A model generated the notes under the pieces. The model saw only the letters and a list, made by a program, of their open reading frames with translations. It made no database searches and was not told the DNA's origin. 64,000 bases of DNA from Salicibibacter cibi. Lineage in GTDB: Bacteria > Bacillota > Bacilli > Bacillales > Marinococcaceae. A program made the position numbers and the translations under genes. Where the stretch lies: positions 2,480,001-2,544,000 of the forward strand of contig NZ_CP054706.1 of NCBI RefSeq assembly GCF_016495865.1, read 5' to 3'. This document shows positions 45,806-54,793 of the stretch, piece by piece (within the stretch, counting starts at the first letter, position 1; each line of letters starts with the position of its first letter).

Positions 45806-46107
45806 ACAGAAACATCTCCTCTCTCAATCAGTCAAGAAACGCATCCGTGCGGACATATATGTCTTTGGGCGTGGTTCTTATATCCTGTTATAAGCATTTT
45901 TTACCTGAATTATTCATACCTCGACGCGAGAGCATAATTTGATATCAAATCCAAGGATTTTTGTTTCGATCACAAAAATACGGTGATCATTTAAGCATAG
46001 TGACAGGATTTAAGCCACCATCACCGAAAAATCATGATTTTTGGACATACGTCTCCCTTGGTCTTAAATGGGCTTTTAAAAAATATGGCATATTCGATCT
46101 TTGTTTC
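45806..46107. other. Gene-free stretch left of the insertion sequence
   Basis: No gene is supported. It includes the upstream region of the broken cytochrome gene and probably the left end of the IS1380 element. I could not find a terminal inverted repeat by eye. Confidence 0.35.
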
Positions 46108-47424
46108 TCACTCTAGTTTTAAGGCTTGGACACGTCGGAGCACATTCCAGAAAAATGCTTGATAGACAAAACTGGACGATAATTTAAAGTAAAAGGAACG
46201 TCCTGATTTGACCAATTTGCTTGCGACCTTTATCACTCGGGTTCGTATCGTCTGTATCTGCATGCTTTTCTGTTCCTCCGGAAAACAGAGGGTGCGCAAC
46301 CAGTTCGTGAAGTTATAAGCAAGTAGACTAAGGGTCATCCTTGCTTCGTTGGCCTCGAAAGAATGACTACTCATTCTGTCCAGGTCAAAGCCGTTTTTCG
46401 CTTCCTTGATGTAATTTTCCATGGTTCCCCTCTTTTGGTAAGAGCGGACGATATCCTTGGGCGTAAAGGCGCTTGTAAGGCTTGTAACGAAGAACGAATG
46501 CGTGAAAAACAATTCGCCTGCCGGACGAACGGATTGGACAATCACTTTTCTTGGTTTCGCCCATGATTTCGCTTGATACTCCGTTTCTTCAAAGTAACAT
46601 TCGGTCTTTGTCATATCGGATGGAAACGTGGACGGATGGAGCTCATCAGCCAATCGCTGCAGGTTGGGGTTGGATTTTAATCGAATCACGTAATAGACGG
46701 ATTCGGCTTCACAGAGTTCGTACAGGTCCGGAACCGCAAAACCACTGTCGCCACGCAGGAACGGCGTCGTCCCCGGAAACTTCTGATTGTAGTGCGTGAT
46801 AAGGGGTTTCACAAAATCCACCACACCATTCGACGTGTAGACATTGCCCGGACGAAGCTTGGCCTTCAGAAAATCACGGGTGACACCATCAAAAGCAACC
46901 AATGGGTGAAAGCCAACAGTGCCGTAATGGGCATTAAATGCCGATGATGCCTGATCACCGTATGTATCTGCATGGGTTGAATCCAAATCAAGGATCAATG
47001 CATCGGACGCTCGATGTCGGTGTACTTTATCCAAGAGCTCCTGGTTCGCTCGTTGAAGCTGTTCCATCGACTCGGCATCAAACCGTTCAAAAAAGCGTGA
47101 CAAACTAGGCTGAGAAGCTAAAGCATCTTTGCCAAGGATTTGGGTGAAGACAGGGTCATTGGTCAATTGATCGGCTGCATCGTCTTCGGCATAGCCGGCA
47201 ATCATTTGATAAACCTTTTGGCGAAGCAATGCTTCATTGGCGTGAACATGATACAACCTTTCATCTTTGAGGTTTAGATGCTTGTCCAACGTAGAGAAAA
47301 AGCCGATTTTTTCATCGAATTCTCTGAATAATAGTTCTCCTGTATCGGAGGAGAGTGCGCCTCCGTCATTGGATAATTTGATCTGACGATTGAAATCAAG
47401 GGTTGATTGCGATAAAGTAGCCAT
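46108..47424 (-). mobile_element. IS1380-family transposase
   Basis: A 438-residue DDE transposase. The three acidic residues are probably in LDLDSTHAD, RGDSGFAVPD and YQKRGTMENYIKEAK, the IS1380/IS4-like YxxRxxxE signature. It appears intact. ATG 47424 follows AAAGGATT; the frame extends to 47490 through a hairpin. The element lies between the broken cytochrome gene and a type A repeat. Exact ends and target duplication could not be defined. Confidence 0.88.
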
Positions 47425-47427
47425 TAG

Positions 47428-47483
47428 AAGAATCCTTTCTGTGGTTATTTTTGGTAATTTAACTCTAACAGAAAAGGATTCTT
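47428..47483 (-). promoter_or_regulatory. Leader hairpin of the transposase gene
   Basis: AAGAATCCTTTTCTGT and ACAGAAAGGATTCTT (minus strand) form a 15-bp stem. The 3' arm contains the transposase ribosome binding site AAAGGATT. Transcription entering from outside would make this hairpin and hide the site, a known way to silence transposases. Confidence 0.65.
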
Positions 47484-47616
47484 TTTTCATTTATTAGATG
47501 AACGTTCAAAATTGCTAGACTCCTTGGCGCACAATGGTTAGACACTAATCTATGGATTTCTGTGAATTATTCAGGTTTTAGTTAATAAACAAGAAATTTT
47601 AAGACAAGAAAATTTT

Positions 47617-47815
47617 GGCTCTTCGCCAAAATCTATGATTGATATAAGTGACTAATTATGGCAATAACACTAGCTAGCGGAGGAAAAACACGGAGACTCC
47701 TGTGGGAAAGCGCAGCGGGAAGACTCCGCAGAAAAAAGCGAACGTCTTTTTTCGAGGAGGCTGAGCTTGGGGCCCACGGAAAGCGTAGTTTTTTTCCGTA
47801 GCGAGTATCATCAAT
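47617..47815 (+). repeat. Dispersed GC-rich repeat, type A copy 3 (most complete)
   Basis: About 195 bp, with GGCTCTTCGCCAAAATCTATG at the left and TTTTTCCGTAGCG at the right. The core matches copy A1 at roughly nine of ten bases by eye. It lies between the transposase and ylaH. I see no coding potential. Confidence 0.85.
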
Positions 47816-47906
47816 TACATCTATTTGTTAACCATATATTTACAAAAAATTCACTAAATTCATTTGTTTGTGGATCTTTTTCCATCGTTTTATCAAATTT
47901 ATGGAA

Positions 47907-47940
47907 AGAGCCACTGCAAAAAGAATTTGCAATGGCTCTA
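47907..47940 (-). terminator. Terminator of typA-ylaH
   Basis: AGAGCCATTGCAAA and TTTTGCAGTGGCTCT form a long stem with a T-rich loop and a short T run, just after the ylaH stop. Confidence 0.65.
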
Positions 47941-47944
47941 ACGT

Positions 47945-48271
47945 TTAAGCTTCTTGTTGTTTCTTCCTATGGATTCGCAAGCGAATCCGGTAGACGCCAA
48001 GCACAGCCGCGATTACGATCAGCGCTTCGGCGACGGGCATGAAAATGGCGAAAAATGTCAAGACAAAGCAGCCGATGATGAGGCCGGCATACACAACGAC
48101 ATTTTTGAGCAGCGGTAATTTCCTCGCGAAACCTAGATTAAATACGATCACACATAGGGCGACCACCGCAATATACAATAGCCAAAAGCCAAGGGCCATG
48201 TTGTCATATATCCCAAACATTTGTGCAAACCAGGAAAAATCACCTTGAGAGAGTTGCCCTCCTTCTTGCAC
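47945..48271 (-). CDS. ylaH: YlaH-like membrane protein
   Basis: A 108-residue protein with three hydrophobic segments and a basic C-terminus, of the YlaH family. Function is unknown. The GTG start follows GGAGGAGG. It lies 17 bp downstream of typA, so the two are probably co-transcribed. Confidence 0.82.
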   Translation of the reverse strand: MQEGGQLSQGDFSWFAQMFGIYDNMALGFWLLYIAVVALCVIVFNLGFARKLPLLKNVVVYAGLIIGCFVLTFFAIFMPVAEALIVIAAVLGVYRIRLRIHRKKQQEA

Positions 48272-48288
48272 TTCGCTCCTCCTCCTAA

Positions 48289-50127
48289 TTACGTTGAAAT
48301 TTTCTTCTTGCGTTTTTGTTCGCGTTCGCGCATGGACGTGCTCAACGTTTTCTTGCGAATGCGTATGGCCTGCGGAGTGAGCTCACAATATTCATCTTCG
48401 TTCAAGTATTGCATGGCTTCTTCAAGCGTTAAGATACGCGGACGTTTTAAGGTCGTCGTCTGTTCTTTTGTGGCGGAACGAATGTTGTTCTGTGCTTTTT
48501 CTTTTATAATGTTCACCGCCAAGTCGTTCTCCCGATTGTGTTCACCGACAATCATGCCCTCGTAAACCGGCGTACCGGCCTCAACAAACAGCATGCCTCG
48601 GTCTTCCAATTGGAACATGCTATACGTCGTTGCTTTTCCTTTTTCTTTGGCCACGAGTACGCCTTCCCTACGTCCGGCAATTTGCCCTTCAATGAGCGGC
48701 TGATAGGAATCAAAAGAGTGGTTAATGATGCCGTACCCCTTCGTTTGCGATAAAAACTCAGTTGAATAACCGACCAATCCCCGCGCAGGAATGGAAAATT
48801 CCAAACGGGTCTGTCCTTCGCCTTCTTGTTTCATGTTGAGCATTTCGCCTTTTCGTTCGCCGAGTGATTCCATGACCGGACCGGTGTAGTCTTCGGGGAT
48901 ATCGATTTGCACGCGTTCAAACGGTTCATGTTTTACACCATCGATTTCTTTTACAATCACTTCCGGTTTGGAGACTTGCAACTCGTATCCTTCCCGGCGC
49001 ATATTTTCGATAAGAATGGACAGGTGCAATTCCCCACGCCCGGAGACCGTCCACGCATCCGGCGATTCGGTTTCCTCCACTTTTAGGCTCACATCCGTTT
49101 CCAATTGACGCAGCAAGCGTTCTTCAATTTTCCGGCTTGTAACGTGATCGCCTTCCAACCCGGAAAAAGGACTGTTATTGGCCAAAAACGTCATTTTGAG
49201 CGTTGGCTCATCAATACGGAGGGCAGGCAACGCTTCCACATGGTCCTCGAGGCAAATCGTTTCCCCGACATTAATGTCATCAACGCCGGCAATCGCGATG
49301 ATGTCACCGGCTTCGGCCTCTTTGATCTCCTGTTTTTCCAAACCGTGAAAACCGAACAACTTGCTGACGCGGAATTTTCGTTCTACGCCATCTCTCGTAA
49401 TTAAGACCGCCCGGTCTCCGTGAGCAACTTTTCCGTTGAAAATTCGTCCAACCCCGATTCGGCCCAGAAAATCATTGTATTCCAACATGGTAATCTGAAA
49501 CTGCAACGGTTCAGTGCTCGTATCCTCGGGAGCAGGCACGTTGTCGACAATCGCGTCAAATAGAACGTCCATGCCTTGATCGGCCTCATCTTCCGGCCGT
49601 TTTGCCGTGCCGTTGATTGCCGATGCGTGGAGTACCGGAAAATCAATTTGCTCTTCCGTTGCACCCAATTCGATAAAAAGATCCAACACTTCATCGACGA
49701 CTTCTTCCGGTCGTGCATTTTCACGGTCGATTTTATTCAACACGACGACAGGCGTTAATTCTTGTTCGAGCGCCTTTTTTAAAACAAACCGGGTTTGTGG
49801 CATGCACCCTTCATAAGCGTCAACGACGAGGAGCACCCCGTCCACCATCCTCAAAATCCGTTCCACCTCGCCGCCAAAATCGGCATGCCCTGGCGTATCT
49901 AGGATATTAATTTGTTTTTCTTTATACTGAACAGCGGTATTTTTCGCTAAAATTGTAATGCCGCGCTCTTTTTCCAAGTCATCTGTATCCATGGCACGTT
50001 CGTTCACACGCTCGTGTGCTTTAAATGTCCCCGATTGCTTTAACATTTCATCGACGAGCGTCGTTTTGCCGTGATCCACATGCGCAATTATCGCGATATT
50101 GCGCAAGTCGTTGCGAATATTATTCAC
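48289..50127 (-). CDS. typA: Ribosome-associated GTPase TypA/BipA
   Basis: A 612-residue translational GTPase related to EF-G, acting in ribosome assembly and stress growth. The G-domain motifs [12 protein letters not shown] (G1), DTPGHADF (G3) and NKID (G4) are visible, followed by domains II, III, V and the BipA-specific C-terminus. The GTG start has AAGGAG about 12 bases upstream. It is ylaG in B. subtilis. Confidence 0.96.
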   Translation of the reverse strand: MNNIRNDLRNIAIIAHVDHGKTTLVDEMLKQSGTFKAHERVNERAMDTDDLEKERGITILAKNTAVQYKEKQINILDTPGHADFGGEVERILRMVDGVLLVVDAYEGCMPQTRFVLKKALEQELTPVVVLNKIDRENARPEEVVDEVLDLFIELGATEEQIDFPVLHASAINGTAKRPEDEADQGMDVLFDAIVDNVPAPEDTSTEPLQFQITMLEYNDFLGRIGVGRIFNGKVAHGDRAVLITRDGVERKFRVSKLFGFHGLEKQEIKEAEAGDIIAIAGVDDINVGETICLEDHVEALPALRIDEPTLKMTFLANNSPFSGLEGDHVTSRKIEERLLRQLETDVSLKVEETESPDAWTVSGRGELHLSILIENMRREGYELQVSKPEVIVKEIDGVKHEPFERVQIDIPEDYTGPVMESLGERKGEMLNMKQEGEGQTRLEFSIPARGLVGYSTEFLSQTKGYGIINHSFDSYQPLIEGQIAGRREGVLVAKEKGKATTYSMFQLEDRGMLFVEAGTPVYEGMIVGEHNRENDLAVNIIKEKAQNNIRSATKEQTTTLKRPRILTLEEAMQYLNEDEYCELTPQAIRIRKKTLSTSMREREQKRKKKIST

Positions 50128-50276
50128 TATGCAGTTCTCTCCTTAGTCTAAGCAGATATCTTTAACTTTTCGATTTTACCATATTGAGTGGGGTATCGGC
50201 AAAATTAGGGATTGGGGGGTGGTGGTAAGTAAGGGGCAGGGCGGTTCACGACGGGTTTGGTCGCCATAAACCTATC

Positions 50277-50497
50277 ATGGCGACCGAAAACAAGTTTACG
50301 ATGCGGGGTCGAGCTTCATGAACCCGTCATGGTGACCGAAAACAGGTTTACGATGCGGGGTCGGGCTTCATGGACCCGTCATGGTGACCGAAAACAGGTT
50401 TACGATGCGGGGTCGGGCTTCATGGACCCGTCATGGCGATCGAAAACAGGTTTACGATGCGGGGGCGGGCTTCATGGACCCGTCATGGCGACCGAAA
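50277..50497. repeat. Tandem array, 52-bp period, four units plus a partial
   Basis: Units start with ATGG(C/T)GA(C/T)CG at 50277, 50329, 50381, 50433 and 50485 (partial). Each contains GGTTTACGATGCGGGG and GACCCGTCATGG. Differences between units are few. A diverged piece (GACCCGTCATGGTGACTG) recurs at about 51589, on the other side of the NERD gene. It lies between typA and the NERD gene and is non-coding. Confidence 0.9.
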
Positions 50498-50620
50498 TGA
50501 ACTTTTGACAGGTCATTCAGGCTCCATGAAGTAACTCCGCGACAAAAAAGAAGAATCTCTAAAATATCACTTGTAAATATTGAATATTTAGTATAATATA
50601 ATCATGAAAGGGAGTGTGTT

Positions 50621-51535
50621 ATGAGAACTATAAAATATCGTGCCGTGTCAAAAGAACTAAAATTTTTAAGACAGTTAAATGCGCGAATGACATTACCACC
50701 ACATGAGAAAAGGTACTATTCAAATCTTGAGAAAGGATTTAAAGGTGAGCAAATATTCGATTCTTATGTCGAGAAACTTTCCAATGACTTTCTTGTGGTT
50801 AACGATTTATTGCTAAAACACAACTACACAACTTTTCAAATTGATTCGCTGCTTATTTTTCAAGACATGCTCTATAATTTGAACGTAAAATATTATGAAG
50901 GCGATCATTACCTGGAAGGTAAAAATTGGCACAAAATTTCTGGTACTGAAATCAAGAACCCCTTGCTTCAGTTAGAACGAAGCGAATCTCTTCTGCGACA
51001 GTTGCTTCAATATCACAAATTCAACCACTACCCGATCGAATCCCTCCTCATTTTTGTCCATCCTGAATTTAACCTATACAATGCTTATCCTGAGCTTCCC
51101 GCAGTTTTCCCTCCGCAACTTCAACGATTTTTGATCCATTTGAATGAAAAGCCATCGCAAACTAATCATAAGCATGAAAAACTTGCCAACCAATTAGTTT
51201 CTCTCCATCAATCTGACCCTCCTTTTTCTCAACTCCCTGAATATGAATACGAAGAAATCAAGAAAAGTTTACTGTGCAATCGATGTTTCGCAAATATGTC
51301 CCATAAAGAGAGGAAATGGGTTATATGCCAAAAATGCGGCTCTGTCGAAGACGACCAAAAGGCGATTATGCGGGCAATTGAAGAATTTAAACTGCTATTC
51401 CCGGAGCGAAAAATAACAACCAACGGTATTGAAGAATGGTGTGGAGGGGACATACCGAGTAAAAAAATCAGAAGAATCTTGTCCCAACAATATCAGCGTG
51501 TTGGGCATGGGAAATATTCATTTTACGTTGGGTGA
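50621..51535 (+). CDS. NERD-domain protein with C-terminal zinc ribbon
   Basis: A 304-residue protein. Residues about 38-150 match the nuclease-related domain (GFKGEQIFDSYVEKL, then a QIDSLLIF region and EIKNPLLQ). Two Cys-x2-Cys pairs (CNRC and CQKC, about 243-268) form a zinc ribbon. NERD proteins are suspected nucleases without firm roles. The A/T-rich codon use and the flanking repeats differ from neighbours and suggest an acquired gene. A good ribosome binding site (GGGAG) precedes the ATG. Confidence 0.75.
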   Translation: MRTIKYRAVSKELKFLRQLNARMTLPPHEKRYYSNLEKGFKGEQIFDSYVEKLSNDFLVVNDLLLKHNYTTFQIDSLLIFQDMLYNLNVKYYEGDHYLEGKNWHKISGTEIKNPLLQLERSESLLRQLLQYHKFNHYPIESLLIFVHPEFNLYNAYPELPAVFPPQLQRFLIHLNEKPSQTNHKHEKLANQLVSLHQSDPPFSQLPEYEYEEIKKSLLCNRCFANMSHKERKWVICQKCGSVEDDQKAIMRAIEEFKLLFPERKITTNGIEEWCGGDIPSKKIRRILSQQYQRVGHGKYSFYVG

Positions 51536-51707
51536 TTTAGTCATGGAGACTGAGGCGCGTTTCGCGACAGCTTCGTGCTCTATTATGACCCGTCATGGTG
51601 ACTGAAATGGAATTCGCGATTTGATTCCGGGCACCATAAAGAATCCCTTGATCCCTTTGTCCGTTTTCTTTACACTGGACGAAGGAAATCAAAAAGCAGG
51701 TGAACCG

Positions 51708-51884
51708 ATGCGAAAAATAAACTGGACCCTCTTATTCTTAGCCTTTCTTGCCACAGCATCCATCGTTGCATATGGCGTTGCAGTGGCGGAACGAAGCTTC
51801 ATGATTGCGATCATCGCAACCATCGTTTTGTATTCTTCGTTCAAAGGCGCCTCAAATTATCGGAAAAGAAAGCCCGTGGCCTAA
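51708..51884 (+). CDS. ylaF: YlaF-like small membrane protein (DUF5325)
   Basis: A 58-residue protein with two hydrophobic helices separated by AVAERS, and a basic tail. It matches the DUF5325/YlaF type. ATG 51708 follows AGCAGGTG. The order (typA, ylaF, suhB) is as in B. subtilis apart from the inserted NERD region. Confidence 0.7.
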   Translation: MRKINWTLLFLAFLATASIVAYGVAVAERSFMIAIIATIVLYSSFKGASNYRKRKPVA

Positions 51885-51886
51885 AA

Positions 51887-51926
51887 CGAACAGCCCTCGC
51901 ACCATGAAAGGGCTGTTCGTTTTTTA
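51887..51926. terminator. Bidirectional terminator between ylaF and suhB
   Basis: AACGAACAGCCCT and AGGGCTGTTCGTT form a 13-bp stem with T runs on both strands, between converging genes. Confidence 0.88.
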
Positions 51927-52718
51927 TCGATCTTCATTACATCTTTGGTAAATTTCTTTGAAGACATTTTTTTCACCTGCAAGCACGGAACATGAATCTT
52001 TAAATAAGGTATCATGATCAAACAGAGGCGAACAACCGGCATCCGTTTCCGAAAGTAGAACCATCGCGCCCGCGTAATCCCACGGTGACAACCGCATATT
52101 TACATAGGCATCCAGACGCCCGGCAGCGATATAAGCCAATTCCAAGGAAGCAGCGCCGTAAGACCGGGTCGCGCGCACGTCTCTCACAATATTTGCGAAC
52201 ACTTCTTTCGTTTTCGTGTCTGCTCTACCTACGAGCCAACGCGCGTTAAAGCCGATAATTGCGCGCGATAGGTCCACCGGCTTTCGCGGATGTAATTTTT
52301 TCCCATTCAAGTATGCCCCTTCCCCTTGAACGGCACTAAACAATTCATCGGAAATCAAATCATAGATCACACCGACTTTGCCTTGCCCCTCATAATGAAT
52401 CCCGATCGAAATCGCGAAATTCATATACTGATGGACGTAATTCGTCGTCCCATCGATCGGGTCGATATACCAAGTCACGGCATTTTCGGGAGTTGATTTG
52501 TCATGATTTCCTTCCTCGCCTACCACAAAATGCGTGGGGTATGTTTCTTTAATTTTTTTCGTCAAAAGACGTTGCACTGCAAAGTCATTCTCGGTCACAA
52601 GATCATCCGCGTCTTCCTTCGTGTCAATATCCAGCTTACGAAGAGCGGGATCATAAAGACGGTGGGCGGCCTCAGTTATAAATGCTATTGCTTGATCTTT
52701 CATCGCTGTCCAATCCAC
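51924..52718 (-). CDS. suhB: Inositol monophosphatase family protein (SuhB/YktC)
   Basis: A 264-residue Mg2+-dependent sugar/inositol phosphatase. Metal-binding motifs are GEEGN, WYIDPIDGTTNYVH (about residues 80-95) and SPWDYAGAMVL near the C-terminus. GTG 52718 (MDWTAMKD) lies eight bases after GGAGAGG; the frame extends to 52769 without conservation. Confidence 0.92.
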   Translation of the reverse strand: MDWTAMKDQAIAFITEAAHRLYDPALRKLDIDTKEDADDLVTENDFAVQRLLTKKIKETYPTHFVVGEEGNHDKSTPENAVTWYIDPIDGTTNYVHQYMNFAISIGIHYEGQGKVGVIYDLISDELFSAVQGEGAYLNGKKLHPRKPVDLSRAIIGFNARWLVGRADTKTKEVFANIVRDVRATRSYGAASLELAYIAAGRLDAYVNMRLSPWDYAGAMVLLSETDAGCSPLFDHDTLFKDSCSVLAGEKNVFKEIYQRCNEDR

Positions 52719-52944
52719 GGGATGACCCTCTCCTTCGATGTTCGCAAATAGATATGGATAGTATCTCATATATGCTGTTGATTTTGAAAGGGCTCGACGT
52801 CATCTCCCTTAAAGGGATTCCGGGCACCGCCCCCTTTCATCCCACGATTGAAACTGTGGGTTTTCGGTCGGCGATGCTGTAAAAATCACGTGGCCCGTAT
52901 CCATACATGTATATTATCTTCCCCTTCTCTAGCTTCCATAAACA

Positions 52945-52970
52945 AGAAAAAACGGGCAAATGCCCGCTTT
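52945..52970 (-). terminator. Terminator of the small gene at 53000
   Basis: On the minus strand CGGGCA and TGCCCG with a 2-base centre, followed by TTTTTT. Confidence 0.8.
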
Positions 52971-52999
52971 CCGTTACAAACCTATAAATGCGTCTATGG

Positions 53000-53188
53000 T
53001 TAAGCTTCTAAACGTATGAGCTCTTGTCTAAGTTGTTTCAAGCGTTGTTTTGTTTGAACCTTGCCCTCTTCATCATGGCCTTCCATTGCGTCGTGGAGCG
53101 TGACGAGTTCATAATCGATTTCCAGAAGTAGCACCGGTATTCGTTCCTCAGCGTCAGTCCTCTTAAGCGCTTGGATGACTTGTTCCAT
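53000..53188 (-). CDS. Small helical protein at the ykzI position
   Basis: A 62-residue, highly charged, probably helical protein (MEQVIQALKRT...). It lies between suhB and yktB, where B. subtilis has ykzI; sequence similarity is not certain. ATG 53188 follows AGAGGGGTG. A terminator follows directly. Confidence 0.6.
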   Translation of the reverse strand: MEQVIQALKRTDAEERIPVLLLEIDYELVTLHDAMEGHDEEGKVQTKQRLKQLRQELIRLEA

Positions 53189-53398
53189 CACACACACCCC
53201 TCTTTTTATTAAAGCCTCTGACAACCACAAGCAATGACATAATGACATGATTAATTATTCTGATTTTGATTATTATATCATATGCACTCCATATTTCAAG
53301 CGTCCTGTTCAATTGAATAAAAAAAATTCAGTCACTGCTTTCGGTTTGAATCCTTGTCCGACAAGCGCTATCATAATGAGAAAAAGGAGTTTTGCCAA

Positions 53399-54019
53399 AT
53401 GAATCTTCCAACATTTACACAAGATGAATTCAATATTTTTCATATCGAAGGACTAGAACCGCGAATGGAAGCGATACGGGAAAAAATTCAACCGAAATTC
53501 AGAGCGCTTGGTGAACCACTGGCTGAAGAACTCAGTAACTTAACCGGCAACGACATGTTTTTGCACATCGCTAAACACGCCCGCCGCAAAACAAACCCGC
53601 CAACAGATACATGGCTCGCAGTGGCGCATGACAACCGCGGCTATAAAAAACATCCCCATTTCCAAGTCGGATTGTTTGATGACCATCTGTTCATTTGGCT
53701 CGCCTTTATTTATGAGCTTCCGAATAAAAAAGAAATTGCACAGCAATTGTTGGACCGCCAAAATCAACTTGAAAAGCTTCCCAACCATTATGCTGTTTCG
53801 CTCGATCATACAAAGAAAAATGCACGCACGTTGGAAGCGATGGGTTCCGAGGAATTGCACAAAAGCCTCGTACGTTTTCGTGACGTGAAAAAAGGAGAGT
53901 TTTTAATCGGGCAACAAATTGCTCACGATAATCCTGTCCTAGAAAACGGAGACAAGCTATTTTCAACAATCATGGATACTTTTAAACGTGTACGACCTTT
54001 TTATGATCAAACCACCTAA
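53399..54019 (+). CDS. yktB: YktB family protein (DUF1054)
   Basis: A 206-residue cytosolic protein of the UPF0637/DUF1054 family, with THTPD-like KHARRKTNPPTDTWLA and HPHFQVGLF. Function is unknown. ATG 53399 follows AAAGGAG at nine bases. It converges with yktA across a shared terminator. Confidence 0.9.
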   Translation: MNLPTFTQDEFNIFHIEGLEPRMEAIREKIQPKFRALGEPLAEELSNLTGNDMFLHIAKHARRKTNPPTDTWLAVAHDNRGYKKHPHFQVGLFDDHLFIWLAFIYELPNKKEIAQQLLDRQNQLEKLPNHYAVSLDHTKKNARTLEAMGSEELHKSLVRFRDVKKGEFLIGQQIAHDNPVLENGDKLFSTIMDTFKRVRPFYDQTT

Positions 54020-54028
54020 TTATCGTAA

Positions 54029-54058
54029 AAAACAAGGCTTCTTCGCCTTGTTTTTTTA
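54029..54058. terminator. Terminator between yktB and yktA
   Basis: AAACAAGGC and GCCTTGTTT with a 6-base loop and T runs on both sides. Confidence 0.85.
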
Positions 54059-54334
54059 CGTTTGCCGAACGACGTCTTCCGGTTCTTTTACCTTGGCCAA
54101 GCGGATTGTTTGCCAACACGATTGCCCTGCTTGTTGATCATAATCCCGAAAATACGTCTTTTCTTCATTTTTTGCCGGTACCACTTCTTTAAATTTTTTA
54201 TAAGCCTTTAGAAGTTCACCTGCTTTAACGCCTTCGTTATAGGCGTTATCGACCTGTGTAAAAAAGTCAGCAACCGTTACAATTTCATCTTCCGTCCAAT
54301 CGCTGGAAAAGGGAATGGCTACTTCATCTTTCAT
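54056..54334 (-). CDS. yktA: YktA (UPF0223 family)
   Basis: A 92-residue helical protein of the UPF0223 family, with WTEDEIVTVADFF and KKFKEVVPAKNEEK. Function is unknown. ATG 54334 lies after AAGGTAGGTG. The longer frame to 54523 overlaps the SR1 RNA in another register and is not conserved. Confidence 0.9.
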   Translation of the reverse strand: MKDEVAIPFSSDWTEDEIVTVADFFTQVDNAYNEGVKAGELLKAYKKFKEVVPAKNEEKTYFRDYDQQAGQSCWQTIRLAKVKEPEDVVRQT

Positions 54335-54363
54335 TGTGACACCTACCTTGAGGCTATTATAGC

Positions 54364-54585
54364 AAAAAAAATGGCGCATTGCCGCACGAACGGCGATGCA
54401 CCAACTGTTTCGATTTCCGGAACGCGTATAGTCATCTTGACGCGCGTTTTTTCTTGCAGGCTTCGCAATTTCCGTATAACGTTGCCATCTTATCCGCTTT
54501 GAAATGTTCAATGGTGCAGTCACATTCCGAACAAACGATCATTGCCATACCATCGCACTCCCTATGAAAGCGTTTTTAATGTGTA
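54364..54585 (-). ncRNA. sr1: SR1 dual-function small RNA
   Basis: A promoter (54591-54619), a 38-codon reading frame for SR1P and a strong terminator (GGTGCATCGCCG/CGGCAATGCGCC, then eight T) define a transcript of about 220 bases. In B. subtilis SR1 (205 nt) lies between pdhD and speA. It base-pairs with ahrC mRNA to block translation and also encodes SR1P. The place and layout match. Ends are estimated from the promoter and terminator. Confidence 0.85.
54432..54548 (-). CDS. sr1P: SR1P, GapA-binding peptide
   Basis: A 38-residue peptide with MIVCSECDCTIEHF, then KMATLYGNCEAC, which fits SR1P of other Bacilli. In B. subtilis SR1P binds glyceraldehyde-3-phosphate dehydrogenase GapA, stabilises the gapA operon mRNA and promotes RNase J1 activity. 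Four cysteines may bind zinc. The ribosome binding site AGGGAG is nine bases before the ATG at 54548. A second ATG at 54542 is possible. Confidence 0.88.
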   Translation of the reverse strand: MAMIVCSECDCTIEHFKADKMATLYGNCEACKKKRASR

Positions 54586-54590
54586 TCATT

Positions 54591-54619
54591 ATAATATGAT
54601 GTCATAATTGATTTGTCAA
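54591..54619 (-). promoter_or_regulatory. SR1 promoter with possible CcpN site
   Basis: On the minus strand TTGACA, a 17-bp spacer and TATTAT. Inside the spacer TATGACATCAT resembles the CcpN operator that represses SR1 on glucose in B. subtilis, with two mismatches to the consensus as I remember it. Confidence 0.7.
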
Positions 54620-54793
54620 CCATGAATTGTATGGCACATTCCAGAGTTCGGAGGTTTCACGATACATAACTTACACGAAAATCGCCCAACCGGGTTATCG
54701 GCAGCGGTTCATGGTATCCACACTCGCGAAGGGGTCATTTCGCTTGCCAATTTCAAAAAACCACGCACCACAGCCCTGCCTTTTGTTGATTGA

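Noticed and set aside
45900..47560. Exact ends (TIR and target duplication) of the IS1380 element
   Set aside because: I compared both flanks by eye and found only short, weak matches such as AAATCCA; not enough to place the ends.
50257..50508. 83-codon frame across the 50-kb array
   Set aside because: The 52-bp period is not a multiple of three, so the reading frame changes from unit to unit, and no ribosome binding site is present.
52834..52865. CCCAC/GTGGG hairpin with a short T run upstream of suhB
   Set aside because: The stem is only five bases with a long loop, and no plus-strand gene ends there; too weak to call a terminator.
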